From positions 123,652-152,687 of the forward strand of contig DPHC01000017.1 in the NCBI GenBank assembly GCA_003523055.1: 29,036 nt of DNA. Direction: 5' to 3'. Below the pieces are notes generated by a model. The model was not told the origin of the DNA, searched no databases, and saw only the letters and a list, made by a program, of their open reading frames with translations. A program made the position numbers and the translations under genes. This DNA comes from Dehalococcoidia bacterium (GTDB lineage: Bacteria; Chloroflexota; Dehalococcoidia; Lucifugimonadales; UBA3495). The first letter of the stretch is position 1; each line of letters starts with the position of its first letter. Shown here in pieces: positions 8,064-16,319 of the stretch.

Positions 8064-9311
8064 TTATGAAATCAAGTTTTTCTCTTTTAGAGATTCAATG
8101 TCTGCTCTTGAAAGCTCTCCTAGCGTTGCAAGTATGTCTTCAGTGTTTAATCCTAATTTGGGAGGTTCTTGGTGTGTAATATTTTCACAGGAACTAAGAC
8201 GGATAGGACTTCCAATAGATGTAAATTTTCCACCTATTGTATTGTTTACTGTTGCAAACATATTTCTAGATTTTAATTGTGGGCAATTATAGAGATCTCT
8301 TGCATCTTGGACTAATCCCATGGAAAATCCCAATTCAGTTAAGGTTTTAGTGACTTCCATTCGGTGTTTGTTAACGGTCCATTTTTCGATTTCTGGTAAT
8401 ATATTAGAGAAATAAAAATTTCCATTGATTCCTTTTCCTAAATAATGAGGGTCTTTTGCAAGATCAGGCCGATCTAAAAGCTTCCACAGTTTTTTGAATT
8501 TTTCTTCTCCTCCTGTGCTTGATCCGGCTCCTGCCAAAACTACGTAACCGTCATTTGTTTTTAAAGTTAATTGTGCATTAGTTACATTTTCTCTGCTTCT
8601 AGTAGTAGTTTCTCCAGTGGCCTCTAAGTGAGACATAGCACTAACCATGTGCGCAGCCATACAGTCATACATGGCCATATCAACGAATTGTCCTTTCCCG
8701 CTTTTATGTCTAGATTGCAGTGCTAATACTATTGATAAGGCAGTCCAGACACCTGGTACAGAATCACCTATATTATCTCCGACAGCTTTAGGAGCCCTGT
8801 CTGGATCGCCAGTAATTTCCATCCATCCTCCCATAGCTTGGGCATTTAAATTATTTGCAGGCCAATTGGAATATGGACTGTCTGATGGTTGATTGCCATA
8901 TCCTGTTATTGTCGCATAGATCAATGTGGAATTTATTTTACTTAAAGTTTCATAATCAAATCCTAATCTGGCGAAAGAACCAGGCCCCCAATTATCTAAA
9001 AGAACATCAGATTCTTTCAATATGTTAGTAAAAGCTTTTTTACATATCGGATCGCGTAAATCTATTGCGATACTTTTTTTATTTCGGTTAACTGACAAAA
9101 ATCTGGCACTTACTTTTTGGCCAGATTTGTTTTGGATATAGGGGGCATTATTACGTGCTAATTCTCCAGTAACAGGTTTTTCTATTTTAATTACTTCAGC
9201 TCCCATATCTGCTAATATCATAGAACAAAAAGGTCCAGCCACTATATGTGTGGCATCTAGTACGCGAATACCTGTTAATGGCAGTTCTTGTTTATTACTA
9301 TCTGAGTGCAT
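8064..9311 (-). CDS. Family III CoA transferase (CaiB/BaiF)
   Basis: This 415-residue protein is a CaiB/BaiF CoA transferase, which moves CoA between carboxylic acids through an aspartyl-CoA thioester. It shows the family N-terminus (GIRVLDATHIVAGPF, then ADMGAEVIKIEKP), the SVNRNKKSIAIDL segment and the DVLLDNWGPGS-x-x-RLGFDY block. The catalytic aspartate is Asp216 in GQFVDMAMYD, aligned with the Asp of formyl-CoA transferase. GGAG precedes the ATG at 9311. It lies 18 bases after the PPOX gene and just before the ThDP enzyme gene, so it probably shares an operon, and perhaps a pathway, with the latter. Acceptor and donor acids cannot be told from sequence. Confidence 0.93.
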   Translation of the reverse strand: MHSDSNKQELPLTGIRVLDATHIVAGPFCSMILADMGAEVIKIEKPVTGELARNNAPYIQNKSGQKVSARFLSVNRNKKSIAIDLRDPICKKAFTNILKESDVLLDNWGPGSFARLGFDYETLSKINSTLIYATITGYGNQPSDSPYSNWPANNLNAQAMGGWMEITGDPDRAPKAVGDNIGDSVPGVWTALSIVLALQSRHKSGKGQFVDMAMYDCMAAHMVSAMSHLEATGETTTRSRENVTNAQLTLKTNDGYVVLAGAGSSTGGEEKFKKLWKLLDRPDLAKDPHYLGKGINGNFYFSNILPEIEKWTVNKHRMEVTKTLTELGFSMGLVQDARDLYNCPQLKSRNMFATVNNTIGGKFTSIGSPIRLSSCENITHQEPPKLGLNTEDILATLGELSRADIESLKEKNLIS

Positions 9312-9329
9312 GTAAAATCTCCTTTTTAT

Positions 9330-9752
9330 TTAAGTAAACCTTTCACCCCATTTATTTATAGAAGTTGGTGATATTTTAATTATTGGTTGGTTTTCTATTT
9401 CCATATTTTCGTAATTTGGATATTTGTGTATTAATTTATGGATAACTTGTGATTTAGGTTTATAAAGCAGTTGAGCAGTACCATTAACTTGTACGTACCA
9501 TAATGATTTCCAATCTTCATCATAATAATCAATTATAAAAGATACATATGGATTGGATTCAATATTCTTCACACGCGCTAGAAGGTTTACAGGAATAGAT
9601 TTTGGTTTTTTATCTAGTATTGAATAAATATGAGAATCCAATTCTATAAAACATATTGGGATCACTCTGGGTATATTTTGGTTGTTTGTAGTCGCTAAGT
9701 GGCCAATATTATGTGAGCTCAATAAAGATTTAATTTCATTGCTTATAATCAT
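9330..9752 (-). CDS. PPOX-class FMN/F420-binding split-barrel protein, Rv0121-like
   Basis: This 140-residue protein is a single split beta-barrel of the pyridoxamine-phosphate-oxidase-like class. The order GHLATT, then PRVIPICFIEL, KPK, ARVKNIESNPYVSFIIDYYDEDW and WYVQVNGTAQLL matches the small Rv0121-type group of putative F420- or FMN-dependent proteins. The length is as expected. The cofactor is not certain; an F420 role would fit an organism with that coenzyme, but no F420 synthesis gene is in the window. It lies within the minus-strand run, 23 bases after the HEAT gene and 18 before the CoA transferase. Confidence 0.85.
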   Translation of the reverse strand: MIISNEIKSLLSSHNIGHLATTNNQNIPRVIPICFIELDSHIYSILDKKPKSIPVNLLARVKNIESNPYVSFIIDYYDEDWKSLWYVQVNGTAQLLYKPKSQVIHKLIHKYPNYENMEIENQPIIKISPTSINKWGERFT

Positions 9753-9775
9753 TTTACTCTACCGTAAGTATAGTC

Positions 9776-10690
9776 TTATAATCCTAGCGGGTCTTCTATA
9801 AAGGCAATGTCTTCTAATGCTGTAGTTACTAGATCAATGATTTCTTGGTCTTCGTCGTTCAGGTATGTAATTAATGCTTCTTTCGCAATAAGACCACCTA
9901 ATTTGCCTAATCCAGATATTGTGGTTAGTTTCACCTGATAGTCGTCATCGTCTAACAGAGGAACTAGGTCATTTATGATACTATCATCTCCAATCTCTAC
10001 TATAGCATCTACTGCTTCATAACGAATTTCAGGCTCTTCACTGTTCAGCTCTTCAACTAATAAAGGAAGCCATTGTGTGTTACAGGTTTTGCCCATAGCG
10101 TATATTGCACTTACTTTTAGGGCGGTTATGTCTGAAATATATGCTTGTTTTATATATCCAGTAGTTTGTTCATCATCAATATTTGCTAAAGCTTCTAAAG
10201 CTCTTCTTCTAACTTCTACTGGCTGCTCGATGTCTAAGAAGTGCTGTTTTAAAATGCTATGTACCACTGAAATCAAATTTGAGTCTATTTTTCCATCTAG
10301 CCCTAGAAGTAAAAACCTAGAAAAGTGAGTAAAAGTTGCACCTTTGATGTGCGCAGAAATTTTGTCAGTTTCAATTACTCTAATTAACTTTCGTAAAGTA
10401 TCGTGGGTTTCTGATTCCCATAGCCCGTCTAATGAAGCATACACTATATTTTCATCTTCAGAATCCATGGCATATTTATAAATGCTTTCAAAATTTAATT
10501 CAGAATTTTGTTCGCCTAGTTCATATAAATGAAGTATCAGTTTTTGTTGATGTTGAGTATCGAGATCGCCCCAAGCTAGTTTAAATTGCTGTAATTCGGT
10601 TTCGTTTAAATCAGAAAGTTGCAAATAGTCTGATTCAGTGAGACTGTCCGGGTCTTCTATTAGAGCTAGTAGTAGGTCTTCTAACAACAT
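9776..10690 (-). CDS. HEAT-repeat protein
   Basis: This 304-residue acidic protein has an N-terminal helical stretch (about 1-90). Several helical repeats follow with HEAT/PBS-lyase-like character, for example VRRRALEALANIDDE, LKVSAIYAMGKT, IRYEAVDAIVEIGDD and VKLTTISGLGKLGG at about 30-residue spacing from residue 160 onward. Such repeats make a curved solenoid for protein-protein contacts, and no enzymatic residues are visible. There is no signal peptide or membrane segment. It sits 9 bases after acpS and is likely co-transcribed with it. The binding partner is unknown. Confidence 0.85.
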   Translation of the reverse strand: MLLEDLLLALIEDPDSLTESDYLQLSDLNETELQQFKLAWGDLDTQHQQKLILHLYELGEQNSELNFESIYKYAMDSEDENIVYASLDGLWESETHDTLRKLIRVIETDKISAHIKGATFTHFSRFLLLGLDGKIDSNLISVVHSILKQHFLDIEQPVEVRRRALEALANIDDEQTTGYIKQAYISDITALKVSAIYAMGKTCNTQWLPLLVEELNSEEPEIRYEAVDAIVEIGDDSIINDLVPLLDDDDYQVKLTTISGLGKLGGLIAKEALITYLNDEDQEIIDLVTTALEDIAFIEDPLGL

Positions 10691-10699
10691 AACTGCATT

Positions 10700-11083
10700 T
10701 CACTTATTTATGAATTTGGTTGTTGCTATAACTGAGGCTATAGCATAATCTCTGGAATGGGAGAAGCTAAGTGCTAGATTAGTGCATCCTAATTTGTGAT
10801 ATCTCTTTAATGCTCTTTTATATAATTTTATACTAGGGGCTCCACTCTCAGCGCGTATAACTTCAATGTCTTTCCATGAAACTCCTCTAGTCCCAGTGCC
10901 TAAAGCCTTCATTGTTGCTTCTTTTGCTGCGAATCTACCGGCAAGGTTGGCAGGACGATTGTTGCAGTAATCAATTTCTTGTTGGGTGTATATCTTTTTA
11001 AGAAATCTTTCTCCATATTTCGATAAAACGGCTTTTATCCTTTCTATTTCTATTATGTCTATACCAGTTGAGATATTATTCAT
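10700..11083 (-). CDS. acpS: Holo-[acyl-carrier-protein] synthase
   Basis: This 127-residue 4'-phosphopantetheinyl transferase moves the phosphopantetheine arm from CoA to a Ser of acyl carrier protein, which activates fatty acid synthesis. The two signature motifs are present: GIDIIEIERI with the Mg2+-binding Asp9, and GRFAAKEATMKALGTG with Glu55 and the CoA-binding region. The C-terminal SFSHSRDYAIASVIA segment is also typical, and the length is normal. An ATG at 11083 follows GGGAAG. It is 9 bases downstream of metF and 9 bases upstream of the HEAT gene. Confidence 0.95.
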   Translation of the reverse strand: MNNISTGIDIIEIERIKAVLSKYGERFLKKIYTQQEIDYCNNRPANLAGRFAAKEATMKALGTGTRGVSWKDIEVIRAESGAPSIKLYKRALKRYHKLGCTNLALSFSHSRDYAIASVIATTKFINK

Positions 11084-11092
11084 GAGACTTCC

Positions 11093-11965
11093 CTATTCAG
11101 ATGGAACAAGGTTTAAATTGGTTAATATTTTTTCTATCGAATAATTTTTATTGAGAACGTAAAAATGTATTCCGGGTGCACCTTGCTTAAGCAAATCCTG
11201 TACTTGCTTTGTAGCATGCTCAATACCGAGCTGGATAGCTGCATCATTATCATCTTTTATGAATTCTAATTGTTTATTTAGTTCCATAGGAATGGATGCC
11301 CCGCATAATTGGGTAATTCTTCGGATTTGAGGAACACTCAAAATTGGTAATATACCAGGTATAATTGGAACTTCTATTCCTGCATTTCGAGCTCTATCTA
11401 CAAAGTTGTAGTAGTGATTGTTGTCAAAAAACAATTGAGTTATTAGAAAATCTACTCCAGTTGATACTTTTGATTTTAAATGTTCAATATCTTGTTCTAT
11501 ATTGAAGGATTCGATATGCGTTTCTGGGTAGCCTGCCGCTGCTATTCCAAAATCAAAGTTTTGGTTAATATGATTTATAAGTTCTGAAGCGTATTTGAAT
11601 CCTCCAGGTGTTTGAGTGAAATTGGTTTCTCCCTTTGGAGGGTCTCCGCGTAATGCTATGATGTTTTTGATGTTGCTAGTTAGTAAGTTGTTTAGCATAT
11701 TGTCTATTTCATTGGCTGTTTGACCCACGCATGTTATGTGTGACATTACTTCTAAAAACAGGTCTCTTTTGGCTATTCGCGAGAGCTCCTCAGTGAAGCT
11801 TTGAGTACTTCCTCCTGCACCATATGTTATAGATATGAAGTCTGGGTTATATTTTGATAAAACATTCATTTTATCAATCACATTTTCCAGACCACTAGCA
11901 AGTTTAGGTGGGAAAAATTCAAATGATATGGTTTGCTTACTTTTTAGTATGTTCCTGATTTTCAC
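11093..11965 (-). CDS. metF: Methylenetetrahydrofolate reductase
   Basis: This 290-residue enzyme reduces 5,10-methylenetetrahydrofolate to 5-methyltetrahydrofolate with FAD, supplying methyl groups for methionine synthesis. The family motifs appear in order: SFEFFPPK, FISITYGAGGST, HITCVGQT, IIALRGDPPKGE, then GVDFLITQLFFDN and PIIPGILPI. The length matches the bacterial single-domain MetF. The start is a GTG at 11965 with GAGGAA at proper distance. It begins 57 bases after the crotonase gene, a gap too short for a full SAM riboswitch, and none is visible. It is followed by acpS after 9 bases. Confidence 0.95.
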   Translation of the reverse strand: MKIRNILKSKQTISFEFFPPKLASGLENVIDKMNVLSKYNPDFISITYGAGGSTQSFTEELSRIAKRDLFLEVMSHITCVGQTANEIDNMLNNLLTSNIKNIIALRGDPPKGETNFTQTPGGFKYASELINHINQNFDFGIAAAGYPETHIESFNIEQDIEHLKSKVSTGVDFLITQLFFDNNHYYNFVDRARNAGIEVPIIPGILPILSVPQIRRITQLCGASIPMELNKQLEFIKDDNDAAIQLGIEHATKQVQDLLKQGAPGIHFYVLNKNYSIEKILTNLNLVPSE

Positions 11966-12022
11966 TGAGATTCCTCATTTTGATGTTCTTGAAGTAATTA
12001 TATCTTAAATAGCGCGTAGAGT

Positions 12023-12805
12023 TTAACTGAAATTAGGTGCTCGCTTTTCTTTAAAAGCTTTTAATCCTTCTTGGGGATCATTATGAGTAGAAACATAATT
12101 TGAAAACATATTATTTTCAAATCTGATCGCATCTTCACGTGAGTTGTGTTTGCTATGATTCATGATATTTTTAATTCGAGTTAATGATCCATAACTTTTG
12201 TCTAGTATGTTGTTTATAAAAGTGTCTACTTCGTCGTTGAATACTTCATCAGCAAAAGTTTTGTAGATAAGACCTTTGGCTTCTGCTTCAGTAGCATCCA
12301 TCCATCTACCTGATATCATTAATTCAATTGCGGATTGTTTTCCAATACGTTCTTCAAGCCTTCGAGTTGACCCTCCTCCAGGAATTAAGCCGAAGTTAAT
12401 ATGTTGGTCGCCAAATCGTGTTGACGAAGAGGATAAAGTTATGTCGGTAGATAGCATCAATTCTAACCCTCCGGCTAATGCAAAGCCGTGAACAACTGAA
12501 ACTGTGGGTATATCAAGGTTTTCAATATTAAAAAACACTTGATTTAGAGTATCAATGTAATTTGCTAGTTCTTTCGGATCAGTTATTATAGATTCAAAGA
12601 ATAGCAAATCTGCTCCTGCGCAAAATGCTCGACCATTTCCGCTTAGCTTCAATAGTTTGAGTTTTTTGCTATTTTGTACTATTCCGAGTGCATGCATCAT
12701 TTCAACTAATAACCCGCCACTTAAAGCGTTCAGGGATTTAGGTCGATTTAATGTTATTTCCGCAAGTGCTCCACTTACATTCAAGGATATATTTTTATAT
12801 ACCAC
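12023..12805 (-). CDS. Enoyl-CoA hydratase/isomerase (crotonase) family protein with a substituted catalytic Glu
   Basis: This 260-residue protein has the crotonase fold signature: the oxyanion-hole segments GRAFCAGADL (about 58-67) and HGFALAGGLEL (107-117). Family hydratases use two catalytic glutamates. Glu115 matches the first (Glu144 of rat hydratase). The position of the second (Glu164) is His135, in GDQHINFGLIPGGGS. It may therefore be an isomerase, a decarboxylase, a lyase or a hydrolase of an acyl-CoA rather than a classical hydratase. The start is a GTG at 12805 close behind AGAGGT. It is the first gene of the nine-gene minus-strand run and divergent from the phosphatase gene. Confidence 0.9.
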   Translation of the reverse strand: MVYKNISLNVSGALAEITLNRPKSLNALSGGLLVEMMHALGIVQNSKKLKLLKLSGNGRAFCAGADLLFFESIITDPKELANYIDTLNQVFFNIENLDIPTVSVVHGFALAGGLELMLSTDITLSSSSTRFGDQHINFGLIPGGGSTRRLEERIGKQSAIELMISGRWMDATEAEAKGLIYKTFADEVFNDEVDTFINNILDKSYGSLTRIKNIMNHSKHNSREDAIRFENNMFSNYVSTHNDPQEGLKAFKEKRAPNFS

Positions 12806-12863
12806 GACACCTCTATGATTATTCTTTTACTAGTAATATATCATTAAAAACCATCCCATAGGC

Positions 12864-12904
12864 ATTAGTAGATTAGTTTTTTGAGTACTAACACAATTAC
12901 TAAC
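12864..12904. repeat. Repeated TACTAAC words, possible operator
   Basis: TACTAAC occurs twice as a direct repeat at 12886-12892 and 12898-12904 with a 12-base period. ATTAGTA, its inverse with one change, is at 12864-12870. A perfect palindrome TTACTAGTAA lies nearby at 12827-12836. All are inside the 210-base divergent spacer between the crotonase and phosphatase genes. In AT-rich DNA such words can recur by chance, so a regulator site is only a suggestion. Confidence 0.2.
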
Positions 12905-12948
12905 CTCAATATAAATGTAAATTGGGTTCGATTATAAAATGAGCCTTA

Positions 12949-12977
12949 TTGAAAAATGAATTATTACCATATAGGAT
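12949..12977 (+). promoter_or_regulatory. Candidate promoter of the phosphatase/JAMM pair
   Basis: TTGAAA (12949-12954) is separated by 17 bases from TAGGAT (12972-12977). Transcription would start near 12984, about 32 bases before the ATG at 13016. The -10 box has two mismatches, so support is moderate. Confidence 0.35.
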
Positions 12978-13015
12978 ATGCTTAAGTTACTACATTTTTT
13001 TGTTAGAGTTTTCGT

Positions 13016-13468
13016 ATGGATTATAACTATTTGAACTTCAATTGGATTATAGAAGGGGCATTAGCAGGTGCTATTGGTGCCACAGACCGTAATGATCTAT
13101 ATTATTTTAAAATGCAAGAAATAAGATCAGTAGTGAGATTAGATGAGAATTGCATATCTGCTGAGCCTTGGCAATTAACCGAGCTATATGAACCCGTTAC
13201 AGCAGCTGAAGATTTAAATGGAGAACAAATACATAGAATCACAATTTTTATTGAAGAACAGTTTGAAAAATGGGAAAGACCAGTAGTTGTTACTTGCGGT
13301 ACAGGTCTGGAGCGAACTGGGGTAATTCTAGCTTGTTATTTGGTTTTAGTGGGGCATCAAGCGCAATCAGCAATTAACTTGATACAAGATTTTAGAAATG
13401 GGTCCTTAAACACTGATAGTCAAAAACATATTGTATTTGACTATGAAAAAATGCTTCGATCTGTTTGA
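13016..13468 (+). CDS. Dual-specificity/tyrosine phosphatase-like protein
   Basis: This 150-residue protein carries the cysteine-phosphatase P-loop C-x5-R as CGTGLER, with nucleophile Cys94 and Arg100, followed by TGVILACYLV as in dual-specificity phosphatases. The start (WIIEGALAGAI, then IRSVVRLDE near 36-44) also fits that fold. It would remove phosphate from Tyr/Ser/Thr in proteins or from small phosphates such as nucleotides or lipids. The residue before the cysteine is Thr instead of the common His. No signal peptide is visible. The ATG has only a weak TTAGAG upstream. It is probably co-transcribed with the JAMM protease gene 25 bases downstream. Confidence 0.83.
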   Translation: MDYNYLNFNWIIEGALAGAIGATDRNDLYYFKMQEIRSVVRLDENCISAEPWQLTELYEPVTAAEDLNGEQIHRITIFIEEQFEKWERPVVVTCGTGLERTGVILACYLVLVGHQAQSAINLIQDFRNGSLNTDSQKHIVFDYEKMLRSV

Positions 13469-13493
13469 TCTGTCTGTGTAAAAAAACAAGATT

Positions 13494-13979
13494 ATGGCTG
13501 ATATAAAACCAATACACATCCCAAACAATATATTATTAGCAATGTATGTGGAAGCCCGTAAAGTATTCCCTCATGAATGCTGTGGCTGGTTGGAGGGATC
13601 GGCCACAGCATTAAAAACAACGATTATTAGACCGTGTACTAACTCGCAGGAAAAAGGTAATCATCCTACGGAATCACAAAGAAGCGCAGAAACCGCTTAT
13701 GTGATAGATGGTAAAGATTTACTAGAATTTAATGCAAAATTAGATTTGGAAAATCCGCCATTGTTAATTTATCATTCACATCCCAATGGTAAAGCGTATT
13801 TATCTGAAACTGATCGAACAGTTGCTACAAGCCCCTGGGGTGATGGACCTGCTTACCCAGTACAACAACTAGTAATAGGTATCAACGATGATGAAATTGT
13901 AGAGTCCGTATTATTTGCTTGGTCAGATACTGAAAATGGATTCATAGAGATCAAAAGATTTGTAGGATCTAATATTTAA
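13494..13979 (+). CDS. JAMM/MPN metalloprotease-like protein
   Basis: This 161-residue single-domain protein has a complete JAMM zinc site: Glu28 in PHECCGW, His94 and His96 in YHSHP, then seven residues to Ser104 and Asp107 (SETD). Bacterial relatives cleave isopeptide or peptide bonds, for example to release cysteine or to trim ubiquitin-like sulfur carriers such as those in thiamine, molybdopterin or cysteine synthesis. No sulfur-carrier gene is visible in the window, so the substrate is open. It follows the phosphatase gene by 25 bases. Its stop is one base from the stop of the convergent exchanger gene. Confidence 0.9.
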   Translation: MADIKPIHIPNNILLAMYVEARKVFPHECCGWLEGSATALKTTIIRPCTNSQEKGNHPTESQRSAETAYVIDGKDLLEFNAKLDLENPPLLIYHSHPNGKAYLSETDRTVATSPWGDGPAYPVQQLVIGINDDEIVESVLFAWSDTENGFIEIKRFVGSNI

Positions 13980-13980
13980 A

Positions 13981-14985
13981 TTATCCTACTGTTGCTATTA
14001 CTACTGCGCCAATGATGTAAATAACTACTATTGATATTAAGCCGATCATCAAAATCGGTTTAGGCAGTTTTGATTTCCACATTATCAGTATTAGGCCTAT
14101 TAACATAAGCCCAACTGCTATTGCTCCGGCGATCAAATGAGGCGGTTGAGCTTGGTTGGTTAGTAAGCCATCTCTGTAAAAGATATCCGCGTAGCCTATG
14201 ATAGTAACGTTGAATACACAGCTTCCAAATAATCCTGCTACGCCCAAATCATAAGCCTTGATTCTTGCTGCAGCTATTGTTGCAGAGGCCTCGGGCATTG
14301 TAGTTACAATTGATACTGCGATTATTCCTAGAGTGCTTGATGCTATGCCTGTTATAGTTGCAATCTGGTCTGTGCTAATTGCTAAAAATACTCCTCCGAT
14401 AACCACTCCTATAGAAACGAGCCCAAATAACCCCCAAGCTTTTTGTAAACTAAGATCAGTACCCACGGTTTGCTCATTTTGTGAGAGTTCTTCTTGCGGA
14501 CGTTTTTTATATATATAACGCATGCCTAAGACATAAACCACTAATATTATGATTGCAGGTAATCCAATTTTGAATATGGATATGTTGGTTGGTATTGATA
14601 CTGCTAAAACCGCGATCGCTGTCATTATGATTGCTAGAACAACCAAATATTTTTGTTCGGGTGAGATTTTAGATAAAAACGTATATCCACCAAATGCTAG
14701 TGCTACTGCACCAAATGTAAATAGGTTAATCATATTTGCCCCAAATACGTTACCTATAGCAATTGCTGGATTCGGAGGGTCTACTAGTGTTACAGCTGAT
14801 ATGTTAGTTGCGAGTTCTGGCAAGGAAGTAGCTAAAGCTACCAGAATGCTTCCGACAAAGAGTCTCCCCAATCCCGTTAATTCAGCTAATGCATCTCCAT
14901 ATTCAGCTAATTTAGTCCCGCAAAATATGACTACTCCTGCACTAGCCAAAAATATTAATACTGGAATTGTTAATTGAGATATCAT
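13981..14985 (-). CDS. Na+/Ca2+-type exchanger (CaCA family, YrbG-like)
   Basis: This 334-residue inner-membrane protein has about ten hydrophobic segments and the two inverted alpha-repeats of the CaCA superfamily. The first has ATSLPE at 52-57 with GNVFGANMIN at 78-87. The second has TTMPE at 228-232 with GLFGSCVFN at 251-259. The Glu of each repeat (57 and 232) lies in the ion-binding site of known members. A hydrophilic loop at about 158-183 separates the halves. It would exchange Ca2+ for Na+ or H+, though the ion specificity is not certain from sequence. It starts 94 bases downstream of the leuB stop and may share its transcript. Confidence 0.9.
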   Translation of the reverse strand: MISQLTIPVLIFLASAGVVIFCGTKLAEYGDALAELTGLGRLFVGSILVALATSLPELATNISAVTLVDPPNPAIAIGNVFGANMINLFTFGAVALAFGGYTFLSKISPEQKYLVVLAIIMTAIAVLAVSIPTNISIFKIGLPAIIILVVYVLGMRYIYKKRPQEELSQNEQTVGTDLSLQKAWGLFGLVSIGVVIGGVFLAISTDQIATITGIASSTLGIIAVSIVTTMPEASATIAAARIKAYDLGVAGLFGSCVFNVTIIGYADIFYRDGLLTNQAQPPHLIAGAIAVGLMLIGLILIMWKSKLPKPILMIGLISIVVIYIIGAVVIATVG

Positions 14986-15079
14986 TAAATTATTTCACTA
15001 CCGTAATTAATTAGAGTTTAGAGAATTATAGTAAACGTAAATGTTTTGGAATTGCAACATACATATGCCCTTAAAAAGC

Positions 15080-16168
15080 TTAAATTTGCTCTACTATTTT
15101 GTCTGAGAACAATTCAGTTGTTAATTCAGTTGTTTCTGAGCTTTTTAAGTCTGCTGTTCTCCATCCTTCTTGAAGTACACGTTCCACAGCTTTTTCTATA
15201 CTTATAGCTTCTTCGTTTAATCCTAAAGAATATCTCAACATAAGAGCTGTACTTAATATAGAGCCAGTGGGATTGGCTATCCCTTTACCTGCTATGTCTG
15301 GAGCAGTTCCATGAATAGGCTCATACATTCCCATAGTTCTGGAACCGATTTTTGGGACGTCAGAAAGGCTCGCAGACGGCAACAATCCCATAGATGCCGT
15401 CAATATTGCAGCCTCATCAGTTAAGATGTCACCGAAGGTATTCTCTGAAACGATTACGTCGAATTTTTTAGGATTTTGAACCAGTTGCATTGCACAGGCG
15501 TCTACGAGAACGTGTTCTACCTCGATGTCCGAATACTCCAGAGCTAATTCTGTAGCTACTTGCCTCCATAACCTGGACGTTTCCAACACATTGGCTTTAT
15601 CGATAGACGATAGCTTCTTCTTACGATTTCTCGCTAGTTCGAACCCAACTCTTAACACTCTTTCTATTTCTTTTTCAGTGTAAAACATTGTGTCTGTCGC
15701 TGTCATAACACCGTTTATCACATTTCTGCCTTTTGGTTCTCCGTAATAAAGGCCTCCTGTTAATTCACGAACTACTACTATGTCTACTGAATCTAGTATT
15801 TCTGGTTTTAGAACACTTGTGGCAACTAATTCTGGATATACTTTTACTGGACGTATATTGGCGAAGACACCCAGATTGGATCGTAATTTTAGAAGCCCAT
15901 CTTCTGGTCTTGTTGGCGCGGTAGGGTCATCCCATTTTGGACCTCCTACTGCTCCAAATAAAACTGCATCACTGTTTTCGACTATTACTTCAACTTCTTC
16001 TGTAAGAGCCGTTCCGTGTTTATCAATCGAAATTCCTCCTACATCTCCATATTTTAGATTAAATTTGTGCCCGAATTGTTGGCCTATTGCGGTGAGGATT
16101 TTTACACTTTCATTTGTAACTTCGGGACCTATTCCGTCTCCAGGTAATACAGCAATTGTGAATTCCAT
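15080..16168 (-). CDS. leuB: 3-isopropylmalate dehydrogenase
   Basis: This 362-residue NAD-dependent beta-decarboxylating dehydrogenase catalyses the third step of leucine synthesis. Substrate and metal residues are in place: Arg96 and Arg106 in LLKLRSNLGVFANIRPV, Arg134 and Tyr141 in RELTGGLYYGEPKGR, Lys191, Asp223, Asp247 and Asp251. The NAD-binding GTAPDIAGKGIANP block is at 287-300. The LLKLR loop favours 3-isopropylmalate over isocitrate. TTAGGAG precedes the ATG at 16168. Its usual partners leuA, leuC and leuD are not adjacent. The gene is divergent from glcD and followed by the exchanger. Confidence 0.95.
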   Translation of the reverse strand: MEFTIAVLPGDGIGPEVTNESVKILTAIGQQFGHKFNLKYGDVGGISIDKHGTALTEEVEVIVENSDAVLFGAVGGPKWDDPTAPTRPEDGLLKLRSNLGVFANIRPVKVYPELVATSVLKPEILDSVDIVVVRELTGGLYYGEPKGRNVINGVMTATDTMFYTEKEIERVLRVGFELARNRKKKLSSIDKANVLETSRLWRQVATELALEYSDIEVEHVLVDACAMQLVQNPKKFDVIVSENTFGDILTDEAAILTASMGLLPSASLSDVPKIGSRTMGMYEPIHGTAPDIAGKGIANPTGSILSTALMLRYSLGLNEEAISIEKAVERVLQEGWRTADLKSSETTELTTELFSDKIVEQI

Positions 16169-16319
16169 AAGTAGCTCCTAATGTTTCCTGTTTCTTATAT
16201 CATGGTTATCTTCGAACATATCAATAAACAAATCAAGTTTTATTTGATAAAATTTTAAAGAGAATATTATTAATCTTTATTATACAATTGTATTAATAAA
16301 TAATTAACTGGATTGCGAA

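Noticed and set aside
11966..12022. SAM riboswitch before metF
   Set aside because: The gap is 57 bases, too short for the known SAM riboswitch I architecture, and I see no matching stems.
14549..14977. Plus-strand open frame of 142 codons opposite the exchanger gene
   Set aside because: It is antisense to the exchanger coding sequence, which carries the CaCA repeats. Its residues are the reverse-strand shadow of a hydrophobic protein.
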